Source: an uncultured Eubacteriales bacterium (GTDB taxonomy: Bacteria > Bacillota > Clostridia > Peptostreptococcales > Anaerovoracaceae). From it: DNA of 64,000 nt. Below are positions 18,394-27,983 of the stretch, piece after piece; position 1 is the first letter of the stretch, and each line of letters starts with the position of its first letter. Below the pieces are notes generated by a model, which was given only the letters and a program-made list of their open reading frames with translations, was not told the DNA's origin and ran no database searches. A program made the translations under genes and the position numbers. The stretch is taken from NCBI GenBank assembly GCA_900315125.1, contig OMXT01000001.1, forward strand, positions 17,747 through 81,746. The letters are read 5' to 3'.

Positions 18394-19703
18394 TCTATCT
18401 CGTAATATTCTTGGTCGTATTCCTGCTTCTGGCATTCTGCAAGGTGCCAGTGCCGTTTGCGATGGGTATCGGCGCGATCGTGACCATGATCTACGCCGGC
18501 GGTTCCACGGCTGCCATTCCGACATCCATGTTCCGTTCCATCAACGTATTTACATTCCTTGCTATTCCGGCATTCATCTTCGCCGGAGACCTGATGTCTG
18601 CAGCAGGTATTTCTGCAGCTATCATGAAATTCGCTAAATCACTGGTCGGCAAAGCACGTGCCGCAGAAGGTGCTGTAACCGTTATCACCTGTGCCCTGTT
18701 CGGAGCGATCACCGGTTCTTCCATGGCGACCATCACAGGTATCGGGGGCATGATGCTTCCAGAGCTTGTCAAAGCCGGTTATGATAAGAGATATGCCACA
18801 GCGCTCATCAGTGTCTGCGGTTTTCTGGGGATCCTGATCCCGCCCAGCATCCCGGGCATTCTTTACGCTATGATGGCAGGCGAGAACATCATGAAGGTCT
18901 GGCTGTGTACCGTAGGTCCGGCGCTGATCCTGGTAGTCCTTTACTGCATCATCAACTTCTACAGAAACGGCAAGGGACAGCCTAAAGATCCGGAGCCCTT
19001 TAAGGCAGGGATTTACTTCGGCAACATTGGTAAGACATTTATAGAATCTCTGGTAGCTCTGATGATGCCGCTGATTATCTTCGTAGGAATCTACGGAGGC
19101 GTATTCACACCGACAGAAGCAGGAGCCGTAGCTGTAGCCTATGGACTTCTCGTAGGATGGGTCATCCAGCCGGCGATCGGAAAAGCAAAGGGCAAACCCT
19201 TCCATATGGAAGCGAAGTTCTACCCGATGGTTACAAACAGCGCCATCACTTCTTCTACTATCGCTATGCTGAATGTATTCGCGACAGTAGCAGGAACCAT
19301 GATCACTTACACCAGAATCCCGGACATGCTGACACAGGCCATGTTCAGCCTGACAGATAATAAATATATCTTCCTGCTGATCATCAACCTGGTACTCATC
19401 GTCGTCGGAATGTTCATGGAAACAAACAGCAGTATCCTGCTGTTCGGACCGATCCTGATCCCGGTAGCACAGTCCTATGGAGTCGATACGATCCATTTCG
19501 CAGGCATCATGCTTCTGAACCTGGAAATCGGAATGATCACACCGCCGTTTGCAGCAAACATCTTCGTCGGATGCCGTGTTGCAAGACTGGACATGACAGA
19601 CGTACTGCACGATATGTGGCCGTTCTTCGGAGCATGCATCATAGTCCTGATCATTACGACATACTGCCCGGCTGTAGTAACCTGGCTGCCGAATCTGATT
19701 TAG
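18390..19703 (+). CDS. dctM: TRAP transporter large permease subunit DctM
   Basis: 437 residues with about 12 membrane segments. Family marks: GSSMATITGIGGMMLPELVKAGYD near residue 112, LIPPSIPGILYAMM near 150, and GGVFTPTEAGAVAVAYG near 235. Drives ion-coupled uptake of the DctP ligand. Followed by a strong terminator, so dctPQM is one unit. Confidence 0.95.
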   Translation: MIYLVIFLVVFLLLAFCKVPVPFAMGIGAIVTMIYAGGSTAAIPTSMFRSINVFTFLAIPAFIFAGDLMSAAGISAAIMKFAKSLVGKARAAEGAVTVITCALFGAITGSSMATITGIGGMMLPELVKAGYDKRYATALISVCGFLGILIPPSIPGILYAMMAGENIMKVWLCTVGPALILVVLYCIINFYRNGKGQPKDPEPFKAGIYFGNIGKTFIESLVALMMPLIIFVGIYGGVFTPTEAGAVAVAYGLLVGWVIQPAIGKAKGKPFHMEAKFYPMVTNSAITSSTIAMLNVFATVAGTMITYTRIPDMLTQAMFSLTDNKYIFLLIINLVLIVVGMFMETNSSILLFGPILIPVAQSYGVDTIHFAGIMLLNLEIGMITPPFAANIFVGCRVARLDMTDVLHDMWPFFGACIIVLIITTYCPAVVTWLPNLI

Positions 19704-19750
19704 TCTATGAGGCATAAGATAAAAGTAAATAATGATCAATTAGTAAGTGT

Positions 19751-19780
19751 GGGGTCAGCGGAAGCTGGCCCCTTCTTTTT
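19751..19780 (+). terminator. Rho-independent terminator of the TRAP operon
   Basis: Stem GGGGTCAGC / GCTGGCCCC (one wobble pair) with a GGAA loop and TTCTTTTT at 19773-19780, 47 bases after dctM. Confidence 0.88.
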
Positions 19781-19798
19781 AACAAAGCCCTGACCGGC
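19781..19798 (+). repeat. Dispersed 18-base intergenic repeat, copy 1
   Basis: AACAAAGCCCTGACCGGC. The identical 18-mer recurs at 41409-41426, and a 16/18 match lies on the other strand at 46071-46088. All copies are between genes. Confidence 0.7.
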
Positions 19799-19820
19799 TG
19801 GATTTTGGAGAGAACAGGTA

Positions 19821-20840
19821 ATGAAAGCACTTGTATATAAAGGACCGGAAAAGGCGGAAGTCTGCGATGTGCCGCAGGCGACCCTGCTGCCCGGACAAGC
19901 AAGAATAAAGGTAAGTTACTGCGGCGTCTGCGGTTCGGATATCGGCATATATTCTGGAAAGCATCCAAGAGCGAAAGCTCCTCTAATTATGGGTCACGAA
20001 TTCGTCGGTGTGATTGAGGAAACAATGGGAGAAACCGGCGGATTCAAACCAGGCGACCGGGTGGCAGCCTTCCCGCTGATTTCCTGCGGGAAGTGCCTCC
20101 CCTGCCGCACGGGACGCAGCCATATCTGTAATTCGCTGAAACTGATCGGAATAGATCTGGACGGAGGAATGGCTCAGTACGTGAACTGCAGCAGCGATGT
20201 ATTGTTTCTTCTGCCCGATAATGTAGATGACCGAATCTGCAGCATCATCGAGCCTCTTGCCGTAGCTGTCCACAGTGTTCACCGTTCTGGTTTTCGCCCC
20301 CTGGATACCTGCGCGGTCATCGGTGCTGGTCCGATCGGTCTTCTGGTTGGCATTGTGTTAAAGGACTCCGGGGCATCCAGAGTTATTATCTCGGACATAT
20401 CGCAGCCCCGACTTGACCTGTGCCGGGAACTTGGATTTGAAACAGTAAACAGCAGGGAGCAGAGCCTGGCGGATTATGTAATGGAAGCAACGAGTGGAGA
20501 CGGTGCGAACGTCGTCTATGAATGTTCCGGAGCAGCAGCCGGAGCAGCTGAAATGACATATCCTGTATGCGCTGACGGCATGATAACACTTGTGGGTGTG
20601 CATAAGGAACCGAGACAGGTTGTTCTGGGCGATATGCATTTTCGGGAGCTGAACATGACGGCTACCCGGGTGTATACGAAAGAGGAGTTCGGGCAGACCG
20701 TCAGGTATACGCAAAAGCTGAAGCATGAGCTGGACAAAGTGATCACTCATGCGGTACCCCTTGAGGAAAGTGAACGGGTATTCGACATCATTGCAGATCC
20801 GGCGGAGAAGGCAATGAAAGTTGTTATTAAATGCAATTGA
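19821..20840 (+). CDS. Zinc-dependent alcohol/polyol dehydrogenase (MDR family)
   Basis: 339 residues. Catalytic zinc region: CGVCGSD (C34/C37) and GHEFVGVIEE. Structural zinc Cys set: CGKCLPCRTGRSHIC near residues 92-106. NAD(P) Rossmann motif is GAGPIGLLVG near residue 172. Close to the sorbitol, threonine and L-galactonate/L-idonate dehydrogenase group. Next to a KduD-like reductase and behind sugar-acid transport genes, so oxidation of an aldonate or polyol hydroxyl is the likely task (inference). Confidence 0.85.
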   Translation: MKALVYKGPEKAEVCDVPQATLLPGQARIKVSYCGVCGSDIGIYSGKHPRAKAPLIMGHEFVGVIEETMGETGGFKPGDRVAAFPLISCGKCLPCRTGRSHICNSLKLIGIDLDGGMAQYVNCSSDVLFLLPDNVDDRICSIIEPLAVAVHSVHRSGFRPLDTCAVIGAGPIGLLVGIVLKDSGASRVIISDISQPRLDLCRELGFETVNSREQSLADYVMEATSGDGANVVYECSGAAAGAAEMTYPVCADGMITLVGVHKEPRQVVLGDMHFRELNMTATRVYTKEEFGQTVRYTQKLKHELDKVITHAVPLEESERVFDIIADPAEKAMKVVIKCN

Positions 20841-20854
20841 GGAGGACTGTAATT

Positions 20855-21619
20855 ATGGATCTGTTTGACATCAGCGGCAGCAGAGTGATCGTGACCGGCG
20901 GAAGCCGGGGACTGGGCAAAGGCATGGCAGAGGGATTCCTGGAAGCGGGCTGCCATGTTGTGATATTCGGAAGCTCGGACAAAGTGGCGGATGCAGAGCG
21001 GGAATTCCGCGGCTGCGGCTATGACTGTACAGGGATCCGGGTGGATCTGAGAAAGGAAGAGGAACGCGTCTGGGCTTATAAACAGGCGACTGATATTCTC
21101 GGCGGTCTTGATGTGCTGGTAAACTGCGCCGGGATCCAGCGGCGCCATCCTGCAGAAGAATTCCCGCTTAATGACTGGGAGGATATTCTGCAGGTGAACC
21201 TGACGGCGGCATTTCGGCTCAGCCAGATGGCAGCAAAAACATATCTGGCAAAAGATAAGCCATATGGTAAGATCATCAATATAGCGTCCATGCTCAGTTT
21301 CTTCGGCGGATATACTGTGCCTGCCTATGCAGCCTCTAAGGGCGGCATGGCTCAGATGACCAAGGCATTCTGCAATGAGCTGGCCGGCAGGGGAATCAAC
21401 GTGAATGCCCTGGCCCCGGGATACATGGCAACGGAACTGAACACAGCGCTGATGGATCCGGAGAATCCGCGGTACCAGACTATTACAGACCGGATCCCGA
21501 CTCATCGCTGGGGAACCGGAGACGATATGAAAGGCGCGGTGATTTTCCTTGCTTCTCATGCGTCGGATTATATCAATGGGGCAGTCATTCCGGTAGACGG
21601 CGGGTATCTGGTCAGATAG
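20855..21619 (+). CDS. kduD: SDR oxidoreductase, KduD-like (2-dehydro-3-deoxy-D-gluconate 5-dehydrogenase type)
   Basis: 254 residues from ATG 20855; GGAGG at 20841-20845 overlaps the end of the previous gene's stop and rules out the earlier in-frame start. SDR motifs: TGGSRGLGKG near residue 15, NCAGIQRR, IASMLSF with the catalytic Ser, and YAASKGG (YxxxK). The segments APGYMATELN, DRIPTHRWG and ASDYINGAVIPVDGGYLVR match the KduD/gluconate-5-dehydrogenase branch. Role inferred: interconversion of 3-deoxy-2,5-diketo acids and KDG, or a related keto acid. Confidence 0.75.
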   Translation: MDLFDISGSRVIVTGGSRGLGKGMAEGFLEAGCHVVIFGSSDKVADAEREFRGCGYDCTGIRVDLRKEEERVWAYKQATDILGGLDVLVNCAGIQRRHPAEEFPLNDWEDILQVNLTAAFRLSQMAAKTYLAKDKPYGKIINIASMLSFFGGYTVPAYAASKGGMAQMTKAFCNELAGRGINVNALAPGYMATELNTALMDPENPRYQTITDRIPTHRWGTGDDMKGAVIFLASHASDYINGAVIPVDGGYLVR

Positions 21620-21671
21620 TAATTTTATCTACGGGTATCTTCTATTAGGGAAATCATTTATCAATCTGCCC

Positions 21672-23461
21672 TCCCGTTAGTTTATACCAAGGTGTTGGTA
21701 TAGGCTAAGAACCATATGCCCTGTAACTGTTGCAATTAGATGGTTTTGAGCGAATAGTAATCATAGTTTTAGCTTCAAATCACTTGATTTTCAGTTCAAT
21801 ACATGGTATAATTATACCAAGGAGGACAGCTATGAAAGTCAAAATTGACGCACCCTGGATCACGGAGAAAATCCGTTGCCAGAATGGCTATGTTTACATC
21901 GACAGACCGTTCTGGAATGCCGAAAAGAAACAAGCGGGTCATAAACGCCAATATATCGGGAAACTTGACGGCGACAAATTTCTGCCAAACAAGACTTTCC
22001 GTATGCTTCAGGCGGCTGCTGAGCAGAAACCAGGGAAACGAGGCCCGGTACCTGCGGAAGAATGCCTTCGTACTTTTTACGGAGCGACCTATCTCCTGTC
22101 AGAGATCGCTGACAGAACCGGAATCTCCGCTGATTTGAAATCCTGTTTTCCGGTTTTCCATAAGGAACTGCTTTCCATGGCATTTTATCTTGTGCTTGAG
22201 GAAGGCCAGCCGATGTACCGCTTCCATAAATGGAGCCATACTCATTGGCATCCCTGCGGTACAGATATCCCTTCACAACGGAGCAGCGATCTCTTTGGCG
22301 CGATCCTCGAGGAACAGAAAATGGATTACTTCCGCAGGCAGGCTGCCCGGCGCTGCGAGAAGGAATACCTGGCCTTTGACACGACCTCGATCTCTTCGTA
22401 TTCCACACTGATCAAGCAGGCGAAATACGGCAGGAACAAGGAAGGCGACCACCTTCCGCAGATCAATCTGGCGCTGCTTTATGGAGAAGATTCCAGACTT
22501 CCGGTGTATTATCGCAAGCTTCCGGGAAATATCACCGATGTCACAACGGTTGAGAACCTCATCAAGGATGTTGATTTCCTCGATCTTGTCAAGCTCTGTC
22601 TGGTCATGGACCGGGGGTTTTACAGCGAGAAGAACATCAACGGTCTGTACAAACATCATCATAAGTTCCTGATCGGCGCAAGACTTTCATTGAAGCTGAT
22701 CAGCAGTCATCTGGATCAGATCCGGGATGACTTCGTAACAAGGGCAAACTACAATTCTGAGCTTCATCTGTATGTGCGCAGCTTTACTGATGAATGGGAT
22801 TACACCGAAGAAAAGCCGCGTCTGGGTACGGTCGTAGAAGCGAAACGACGCATCTATGTCCATATCTATTACAACGATCAGAAGGCAGCCGATGACAAGG
22901 ACCGCTTTAATCATCTGCTCGATCAATACGAGGAAGAGCTGCGCAGCGGCAAACGTAAGCCAGAGCATGAAAAGGACTATGCCAAATATTTTGAGCTTCA
23001 CGAGACACCAGTGCGCGGTCTTAAGATTTCCTACAAGGAAGATGCGATCCGGAAAGCGGAGCGCAACTACGGTTACTTCGCGTTGATTTCCAACGGAGTC
23101 AAAGACCCTGTGGATGCGTTGCGAATCTATCGGGCAAAGGACCTCATCGAAAAGTCATTTGGAAATCTCAAGGAACGCCTGAGTATGCGACGCATGTCAG
23201 TTGCTTCCGAAGAGAACTTCGAAGGCAAGCTGTTTGTGCAGTTCGTTGCCTTAGAACTGCTTTCATACATCAAGAAGCAGATGGATGATAACAATTTGTT
23301 CAAGAACTACACGATGCAGTCACTGCTCGATGAACTCGATGTAATCGAGTATTATCAGCAGCCGGGAAAAGAATATCACCTTTCTGAGATCACTGCAAAA
23401 CAGCGTAAAATATATGAGCTGATGAACATTGATGTCCCAACCTAGGTATAATTTGACGGGA
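21672..23461 (+). mobile_element. Intact IS1634-type (IS4 superfamily) insertion sequence
   Basis: About 1.79 kb. Imperfect terminal inverted repeats: left end TCCCGTTAGTTTATACCAAG from 21672, right end the reverse complement of TCCCGTCAAATTATACCTAG ending at 23461 (15 of 20 positions equal). It contains one full-length transposase. The 8-mer TTATCAAT occurs outside both ends, at 21658-21665 and 23469-23476, six and seven bases away from the ends as drawn, so either the true ends lie slightly further out or the match is chance. It sits on the left border of the AT-rich uronate island. Confidence 0.85.
21832..23445 (+). CDS. IS1634-family DDE transposase
   Basis: 537 residues from ATG 21832 with AAGGAGG directly before; the open frame extends 34 codons further up without an RBS. 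DDE catalytic triad candidates are the Asp in AFDTTSISSYST, the Asp in LVMDRGFYSEKN, and the Glu in RAKDLIEKSFGNLKERLSMR, the last being the usual IS4-superfamily YREK-like region. No frameshift or stop interrupts it, so it may be active. Confidence 0.92.
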   Translation: MKVKIDAPWITEKIRCQNGYVYIDRPFWNAEKKQAGHKRQYIGKLDGDKFLPNKTFRMLQAAAEQKPGKRGPVPAEECLRTFYGATYLLSEIADRTGISADLKSCFPVFHKELLSMAFYLVLEEGQPMYRFHKWSHTHWHPCGTDIPSQRSSDLFGAILEEQKMDYFRRQAARRCEKEYLAFDTTSISSYSTLIKQAKYGRNKEGDHLPQINLALLYGEDSRLPVYYRKLPGNITDVTTVENLIKDVDFLDLVKLCLVMDRGFYSEKNINGLYKHHHKFLIGARLSLKLISSHLDQIRDDFVTRANYNSELHLYVRSFTDEWDYTEEKPRLGTVVEAKRRIYVHIYYNDQKAADDKDRFNHLLDQYEEELRSGKRKPEHEKDYAKYFELHETPVRGLKISYKEDAIRKAERNYGYFALISNGVKDPVDALRIYRAKDLIEKSFGNLKERLSMRRMSVASEENFEGKLFVQFVALELLSYIKKQMDDNNLFKNYTMQSLLDELDVIEYYQQPGKEYHLSEITAKQRKIYELMNIDVPT

Positions 23462-23744
23462 CTTCAGGTTATCAATGGAACTATTTAAGAAAGTTTAGGC
23501 AGTATCTTCCACAAACATGTGTGTTTCTTGTTATGTGAATTCACGTATATGAACAGTTCAGATGATTAGGAGTGTAGTGCTACGTCAACAAACAAAAATA
23601 AACCAAGGTAAATCAGGAGCCTAATCCCAAGGAGCGCAGTCATATTAAAATGAATTACTGGATGATCATGAGCTTCTCATGCACAGACAGAAATGAGTGC
23701 TATTACTATCGTTGATTCTGGCCTAGAAATTAGGTACTGTTAAA
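23462..23744. other. Gene-free spacer between the IS and the LacI-type gene
   Basis: About 280 AT-rich bases. No open frame of note, no RNA gene and no clear terminator. It is the 3' flank of the minus-strand regulator and the start of the low-GC region. Confidence 0.6.
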
Positions 23745-24779
23745 TCAGGGCTTTCTGAAGTCTGTTGTGCCGCGTTCTACGAGCTTACATGATACCATGG
23801 TTTTTCCTGGAGCCTTCTGGCCATCTAAAATCTGCATAAGCGCATTTACTATGTCAATGCAAAGTATTTCGCACATATTGTCGATAGTAGTGAGCTCTGG
23901 TTCGCAACTAATAGAAAGGACAGAGTTATTGCAACCGATTAGCGAGACTTGCTCGGGTATTTGAATTTTAAGTTCCTGGAGACATTTCAAGGCTCCGATT
24001 GCAAGTTCGTCATCACACGCTAAAATGGCATCAGGCTGTGCGCTGCTATCTTCGAAGAATGGTTTGATATCGTCTTTTACATAGCGGATTGTGTTTCTTG
24101 AGCGTACAAACAATGCGTTTTCGATAGAGACGCCCGAGTCGTTTAGAGCACGCACAAAACCATTATACTTATGTGTTTCAGAGTAAGTACGCTCTCTGTA
24201 CAGGAACATAATACGTTTCCGTCCACTTGAAAGTAGAAGAGAAGTAGCGTCATAAAATGCATTCTCATCTTCAGATAATACGCCATATATATTATCGTCA
24301 TCAAGGTATCCGTTTTGAAGCATGACAGGAATCCTTCGAGCTGTTTCACGGATGTATTCATTTTTTTTATTACTGCTCTCTATATAGTGTGAGCCAACCA
24401 TAATTACAGCTGCAACCTTACGGGCTTCCATAGCGCGTATACTTTTAACTTGCTGCTCGTAGTTATAACCAGTACAGTGAAGGACTGTATCAAAATTGTT
24501 TTTTCTTAATTCTCTTTCAAGAAAAGAAACTGATGCTGCAAGATAAATATCAGACACATCGGCGCAAAGGATTCCGATTGTTTTCATAGATCCCAGCCCA
24601 AGTCCTCTTGCGAATACATTTGGTTCGTAGTTGCTTTCAGAAATTATTCGCAGAACACGGTCCCTGGTATCGGGGCTAACCTTTGAACTGCCATTTAATA
24701 CTCTTGATACCGTTGCGATGGAAACACCAGCTAGCTTAGATATGTCATATATTGTTGTTTGTTTCTTATTATCGCCCAT
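23745..24779 (-). CDS. LacI-family transcriptional regulator of the uronate island
   Basis: 344 residues from the ATG at 24779 (AGAGGT a few bases before it); an upstream in-frame Met at 24842 is less likely because the conserved helix-turn-helix begins about ten residues after the chosen start. HTH: TIYDISKLAGVSIATVSRVLNG, with the hinge SPDTRDRVL. The effector domain resembles periplasmic sugar-binding proteins (ILACDDELAIGALKCLQE). Transcribed away from uxaB. Four LacI-type palindromes in and downstream of the divergent intergenic region are its probable targets; the inducer is presumably a uronate or KDG-type intermediate. Confidence 0.9.
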   Translation of the reverse strand: MGDNKKQTTIYDISKLAGVSIATVSRVLNGSSKVSPDTRDRVLRIISESNYEPNVFARGLGLGSMKTIGILCADVSDIYLAASVSFLERELRKNNFDTVLHCTGYNYEQQVKSIRAMEARKVAAVIMVGSHYIESSNKKNEYIRETARRIPVMLQNGYLDDDNIYGVLSEDENAFYDATSLLLSSGRKRIMFLYRERTYSETHKYNGFVRALNDSGVSIENALFVRSRNTIRYVKDDIKPFFEDSSAQPDAILACDDELAIGALKCLQELKIQIPEQVSLIGCNNSVLSISCEPELTTIDNMCEILCIDIVNALMQILDGQKAPGKTMVSCKLVERGTTDFRKP

Positions 24780-24967
24780 GTTATTTACCTCTAAAGGATC
24801 TTTTGTATGCTTAATTTTACTGCAGCCAGCTCGAAACCGCAAGTTATAACGTCTTTAGATGACTAGATTATTCAAAAAGGAATTACTGAATTATTGAAGT
24901 CATACACGCATATGCGAAAATGCCAAAGAATAGTCAGGAATATGCATAGTGTATAAATAATAGCTGA

Positions 24968-24981
24968 TGTAAAAGCTTACA
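24968..24981. promoter_or_regulatory. LacI-type operator O1
   Basis: TGTAAAAGCTTACA, dyad TGTAA-N4-TTACA. It lies between the regulator and uxaB and shares arms with the three other sites. Possible autoregulation or looping partner. Confidence 0.75.
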
Positions 24982-25061
24982 ATTAGGTTGCAATAATGTA
25001 CATCGACAATGCTTAATGTTAGATTTTGATTACATTTGCGAGAGAAAATTTGCGAAAATCA

Positions 25062-25109
25062 TTGACTTTAAAAGCGCTAAAGATTATAGTGAAAATGTAA
25101 GCGGTTACA
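25062..25109 (+). promoter_or_regulatory. uxaB promoter with overlapping operator O2
   Basis: -35 TTGACT (25062-25067), 17-base spacer, -10 TATAGT (25085-25090). The palindrome TGTAAGCGGTTACA at 25096-25109 covers the expected transcription start, a repressing position. RBS GGAGGG at 25115-25120 follows. Confidence 0.82.
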
Positions 25110-25124
25110 TAATTGGAGGGATTT

Positions 25125-26456
25125 ATGAGTAAAGTGATCAAAATAGTTCAGTTTGGTGAAGGACGTTTTCTGAGGGCTTTTGCGGATGTATTTTTTGAGG
25201 AAGTCAGCCAATCTGTGAATGACACACTTAAAGTTGTTATGATTTCTCCTCGTGGTCGAAAATCAGAGGGTGTTGTTAAAGAGTTCCGGGAACAAGAATG
25301 CCGATATACAGTATGTATACAAGGCTTGCGGAATGGAAAATATGTTGAAGAATTTCGTGTGGTTAATTGCATAGAGAACTTATTGGATCCTGTTCGAGAA
25401 TATGATCGTTATATACATGAATCAGAGGATCCGGATTTAGAATTAATTCTTTCGAATACCACTGAAAACGGAATACGATATGATCCGGAAGATAGAATGA
25501 ATGATATGCCGCAAAAAAGTTATCCAGCCAAGCTTACAGCTTTCCTCTATCATCGATTTTGCACGTTTGAAGGAGATCCAAACAAGGCGCCGATAATATT
25601 GGCAAGCGAATTAATTGACAACAATGCTGAACTTTTAAAGAAAATAGTGAAAAAGTATTGTGCGGACTGGAATCTTCCTCCTGATTATTTAAAATGGTTG
25701 GATGCGTGTTCGTTTTGCAGCTCATTGGTGGATAGAATTGTCGTTGGGTATCCGGATAATCCGGAACAGTATTTTGATAAAATGGGGTATCAGGATCGTT
25801 TTTTGGATGTTGCTGAACCGTTTTCATTATGGGCAATAAAGGATAATGATAAACGGCTGAAAGGACTTTTTCCTTGGGATTGCTTAAATTTACCGGTAGT
25901 GTTTACGGACGAATTGCAAGCATATACGGAAAGAAAGGTTGGTATATTAAATGCTTCTCACATATTGATTGCGCATGTCGGTATTCAATTGGGGTACTCG
26001 CTTGTTAGAGAGGCAATTGAAGATAATGAAGTGAAGAAATATATCTTGAGATATATGTATACGGAAGTAATACCTTTCTTGTCATTAGATGAGTCTGAGA
26101 CTACGCAATTTGCGATGGAAACGATAGAACGTTTTTCAAATCCATACATTGATCATAAACTAAGTGAAATTGCAAAGAATAGTCTGTTGAAGTGGAAAAT
26201 CAGATGTTGGCCTCGAGTAATTAAATATCATCAGCAGTTTGGAAGAGTCCCGGAGTATGCGGCATTTGGTTTTGCGTCCATGCTAAGGAATCTAGACGAG
26301 CCAGGGAATAGTAAATGGGTAAAAGTTGATCCGATAAGCGATGATGCTCTGGAAAAAGAATTTATTGAACTAACGAAATTATATGGTGAATTGATTGAAA
26401 AGAAAGGAATGAAACAGGCGTTAGAAGTCTTGCTGGAAAAAAATGAAGTACATTAA
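25125..26456 (+). CDS. uxaB: Tagaturonate reductase (altronate oxidoreductase)
   Basis: 443 residues from ATG 25125; GGAGGG at 25115-25120 selects it over an in-frame TTG at 25113. Mannitol-dehydrogenase superfamily: QFGEGRFLRAFADVFFEE near residue 8 (dinucleotide site), ELIDNNAELLKKIV and SFCSSLVDRIVVGYP in the middle, and KVGILNASHILIAHVG near residue 275, matching the catalytic Lys/Asn/His region. Reduces D-tagaturonate to D-altronate with NADH. The next gene, uxaA, starts 14 bases before its stop. Confidence 0.92.
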   Translation: MSKVIKIVQFGEGRFLRAFADVFFEEVSQSVNDTLKVVMISPRGRKSEGVVKEFREQECRYTVCIQGLRNGKYVEEFRVVNCIENLLDPVREYDRYIHESEDPDLELILSNTTENGIRYDPEDRMNDMPQKSYPAKLTAFLYHRFCTFEGDPNKAPIILASELIDNNAELLKKIVKKYCADWNLPPDYLKWLDACSFCSSLVDRIVVGYPDNPEQYFDKMGYQDRFLDVAEPFSLWAIKDNDKRLKGLFPWDCLNLPVVFTDELQAYTERKVGILNASHILIAHVGIQLGYSLVREAIEDNEVKKYILRYMYTEVIPFLSLDESETTQFAMETIERFSNPYIDHKLSEIAKNSLLKWKIRCWPRVIKYHQQFGRVPEYAAFGFASMLRNLDEPGNSKWVKVDPISDDALEKEFIELTKLYGELIEKKGMKQALEVLLEKNEVH

Positions 26457-27909
26457 GATTAACGAAAAAGATAACGTTGCAATAGTTGTTTGTGCTCCAA
26501 ATGGTGAGACCCATATACCTAATGGTCACAAGATTGCACTGCGAGATATAGCTGAGGGTGAAAATGTTATTAAATATGGTCATAGCATAGGTGTTGCGAC
26601 TAAGCAGATTGTAAAAGGTGATCATGTACATGTCCATAATTTAAAATCTACCATAGATGGAAAAGAAACCTTCGATTACAAAAAAGAACGGAATCCATTG
26701 ATAAAAAAGGAAAATACACAATATTTCTCTGGCTATTCACGACGGGTTGGATTAGCTGGGACTAGAAATGAAATCTGGATTTTACCGACTGTGGGATGCG
26801 TTTCTGGAGTTGCGGAGAAGATTGCCAGCCTCGCTGTTAGGAAAATATTGCCTAAAAAGAATATTGATGCAATCCGTTGCTTTAAGCACTCATATGGCTG
26901 TTCGCAATTAAGCGATGATCGCGACCGTACTGAAAAAATATTAGGGGATTTGGCGATACATCCGAATGTTGGCGGTGCATTGATTGTCGGTTTAGGATGT
27001 GAAAATAGCGGTATCGAGAAAATAAAAGAACAAATACCCGCGGAGTATTTATATAAGGTGCGCTTTATAAAACTTCAGGATTGTGTAGATGAATTGGAAG
27101 AGGGATTAGGTTATGTGAGAGAATTGGCGATTCAAGCCGATTCTTGCACAAGGAGCCTAATACCTGTAAATGAACTTACGATAGGGTTGAAATGCGGGGG
27201 ATCAGATGGATACTCGGGTTTGACAGCGAATCCTCTTATTGGAGTTTGCACGGATAAGCATGTCTCTACAGGTGGTAGGGCGATTTTGACTGAGATTCCA
27301 GAGATGTTCGGTGCGGAAGAAATCTTGTTAAAACGGTGCGATTTAAGAGAAACATTTGATAAAGTTATGAAGACGCTGTACGAATTTAAACAGTACTATA
27401 TCTCGCATGGGGAGAAGCCATACGAAAATCCTTCCCCGGGAAATAAAGAAGGGGGGATAACGACTTTGGAGGAGAAGTCGCTGGGGTGCATTAAAAAAGG
27501 AGGAACTTCTAGCATAGTTGATGTATTAGACTATGGACAGAGAATAAGTAAGAGCGGTCTCAACATACTCAGTGCTCCAGGGAATGATCTGGTGTCAACA
27601 ACAGCTCTTGCAGCAAGTGGTGCGCAGATCATATGCTTCTCTACAGGCAGAGGGACTCCTTTTGGAGGTCCGGTACCAACCATAAAAATAAGCAGCAACA
27701 CTGATTTAAAAAATAGAAGAGGCAATTGGATAGATTATGATGCAGGGTCACTAATTAAGTTAGATAAAGAAAAATATAGGGATTCCTTGGATGCTTCTGG
27801 CGATGAACTCTATTCATTGATTCTTGAAGTCGCCTCAGGAAGAAGGACACTGGCAGAGCGTAACGAATATGCAGACATAGCTATATGGAAAACGGGTGTA
27901 ACTTTATAA
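26443..27909 (+). CDS. uxaA: Altronate dehydratase (second UxaA copy)
   Basis: 488 residues, starting inside the end of uxaB (14-base overlap, other frame), so translation is probably coupled. N-terminal SAF-like domain (IPNGHKIALRDIAEGENVIKY) and catalytic domain with CFKHSYGCSQLSDDRD, KCGGSDGYSGLTANPLIG and GGITTLEEKSLGCIKKGG. Dehydrates D-altronate to 2-keto-3-deoxygluconate. Markedly more AT-rich in codon choice than the other UxaA at 14258-15751. Confidence 0.93.
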   Translation: MKYIKINEKDNVAIVVCAPNGETHIPNGHKIALRDIAEGENVIKYGHSIGVATKQIVKGDHVHVHNLKSTIDGKETFDYKKERNPLIKKENTQYFSGYSRRVGLAGTRNEIWILPTVGCVSGVAEKIASLAVRKILPKKNIDAIRCFKHSYGCSQLSDDRDRTEKILGDLAIHPNVGGALIVGLGCENSGIEKIKEQIPAEYLYKVRFIKLQDCVDELEEGLGYVRELAIQADSCTRSLIPVNELTIGLKCGGSDGYSGLTANPLIGVCTDKHVSTGGRAILTEIPEMFGAEEILLKRCDLRETFDKVMKTLYEFKQYYISHGEKPYENPSPGNKEGGITTLEEKSLGCIKKGGTSSIVDVLDYGQRISKSGLNILSAPGNDLVSTTALAASGAQIICFSTGRGTPFGGPVPTIKISSNTDLKNRRGNWIDYDAGSLIKLDKEKYRDSLDASGDELYSLILEVASGRRTLAERNEYADIAIWKTGVTL

Positions 27910-27930
27910 CTTGCTAAAACGAAATCTATA

Positions 27931-27944
27931 TGTAAACGTTTACA
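27931..27944. promoter_or_regulatory. LacI-type operator O3
   Basis: TGTAAACGTTTACA, a perfect 14-base palindrome 21 bases after the uxaA stop. It lies about 40 bases upstream of the uxaC -35 box and about 80 bases from O4. Confidence 0.85.
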
Positions 27945-27983
27945 AAAAATATCGAATTAATCAGACAAAGATGAGTTAATTAG

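Noticed and set aside
25062-25109. CcpA catabolite (cre) site at AAAAGCGCTAAAG
   Set aside because: It only loosely fits cre and lies in the -35/-10 spacer; the adjacent TGTAA-N4-TTACA dyads explain regulation better.
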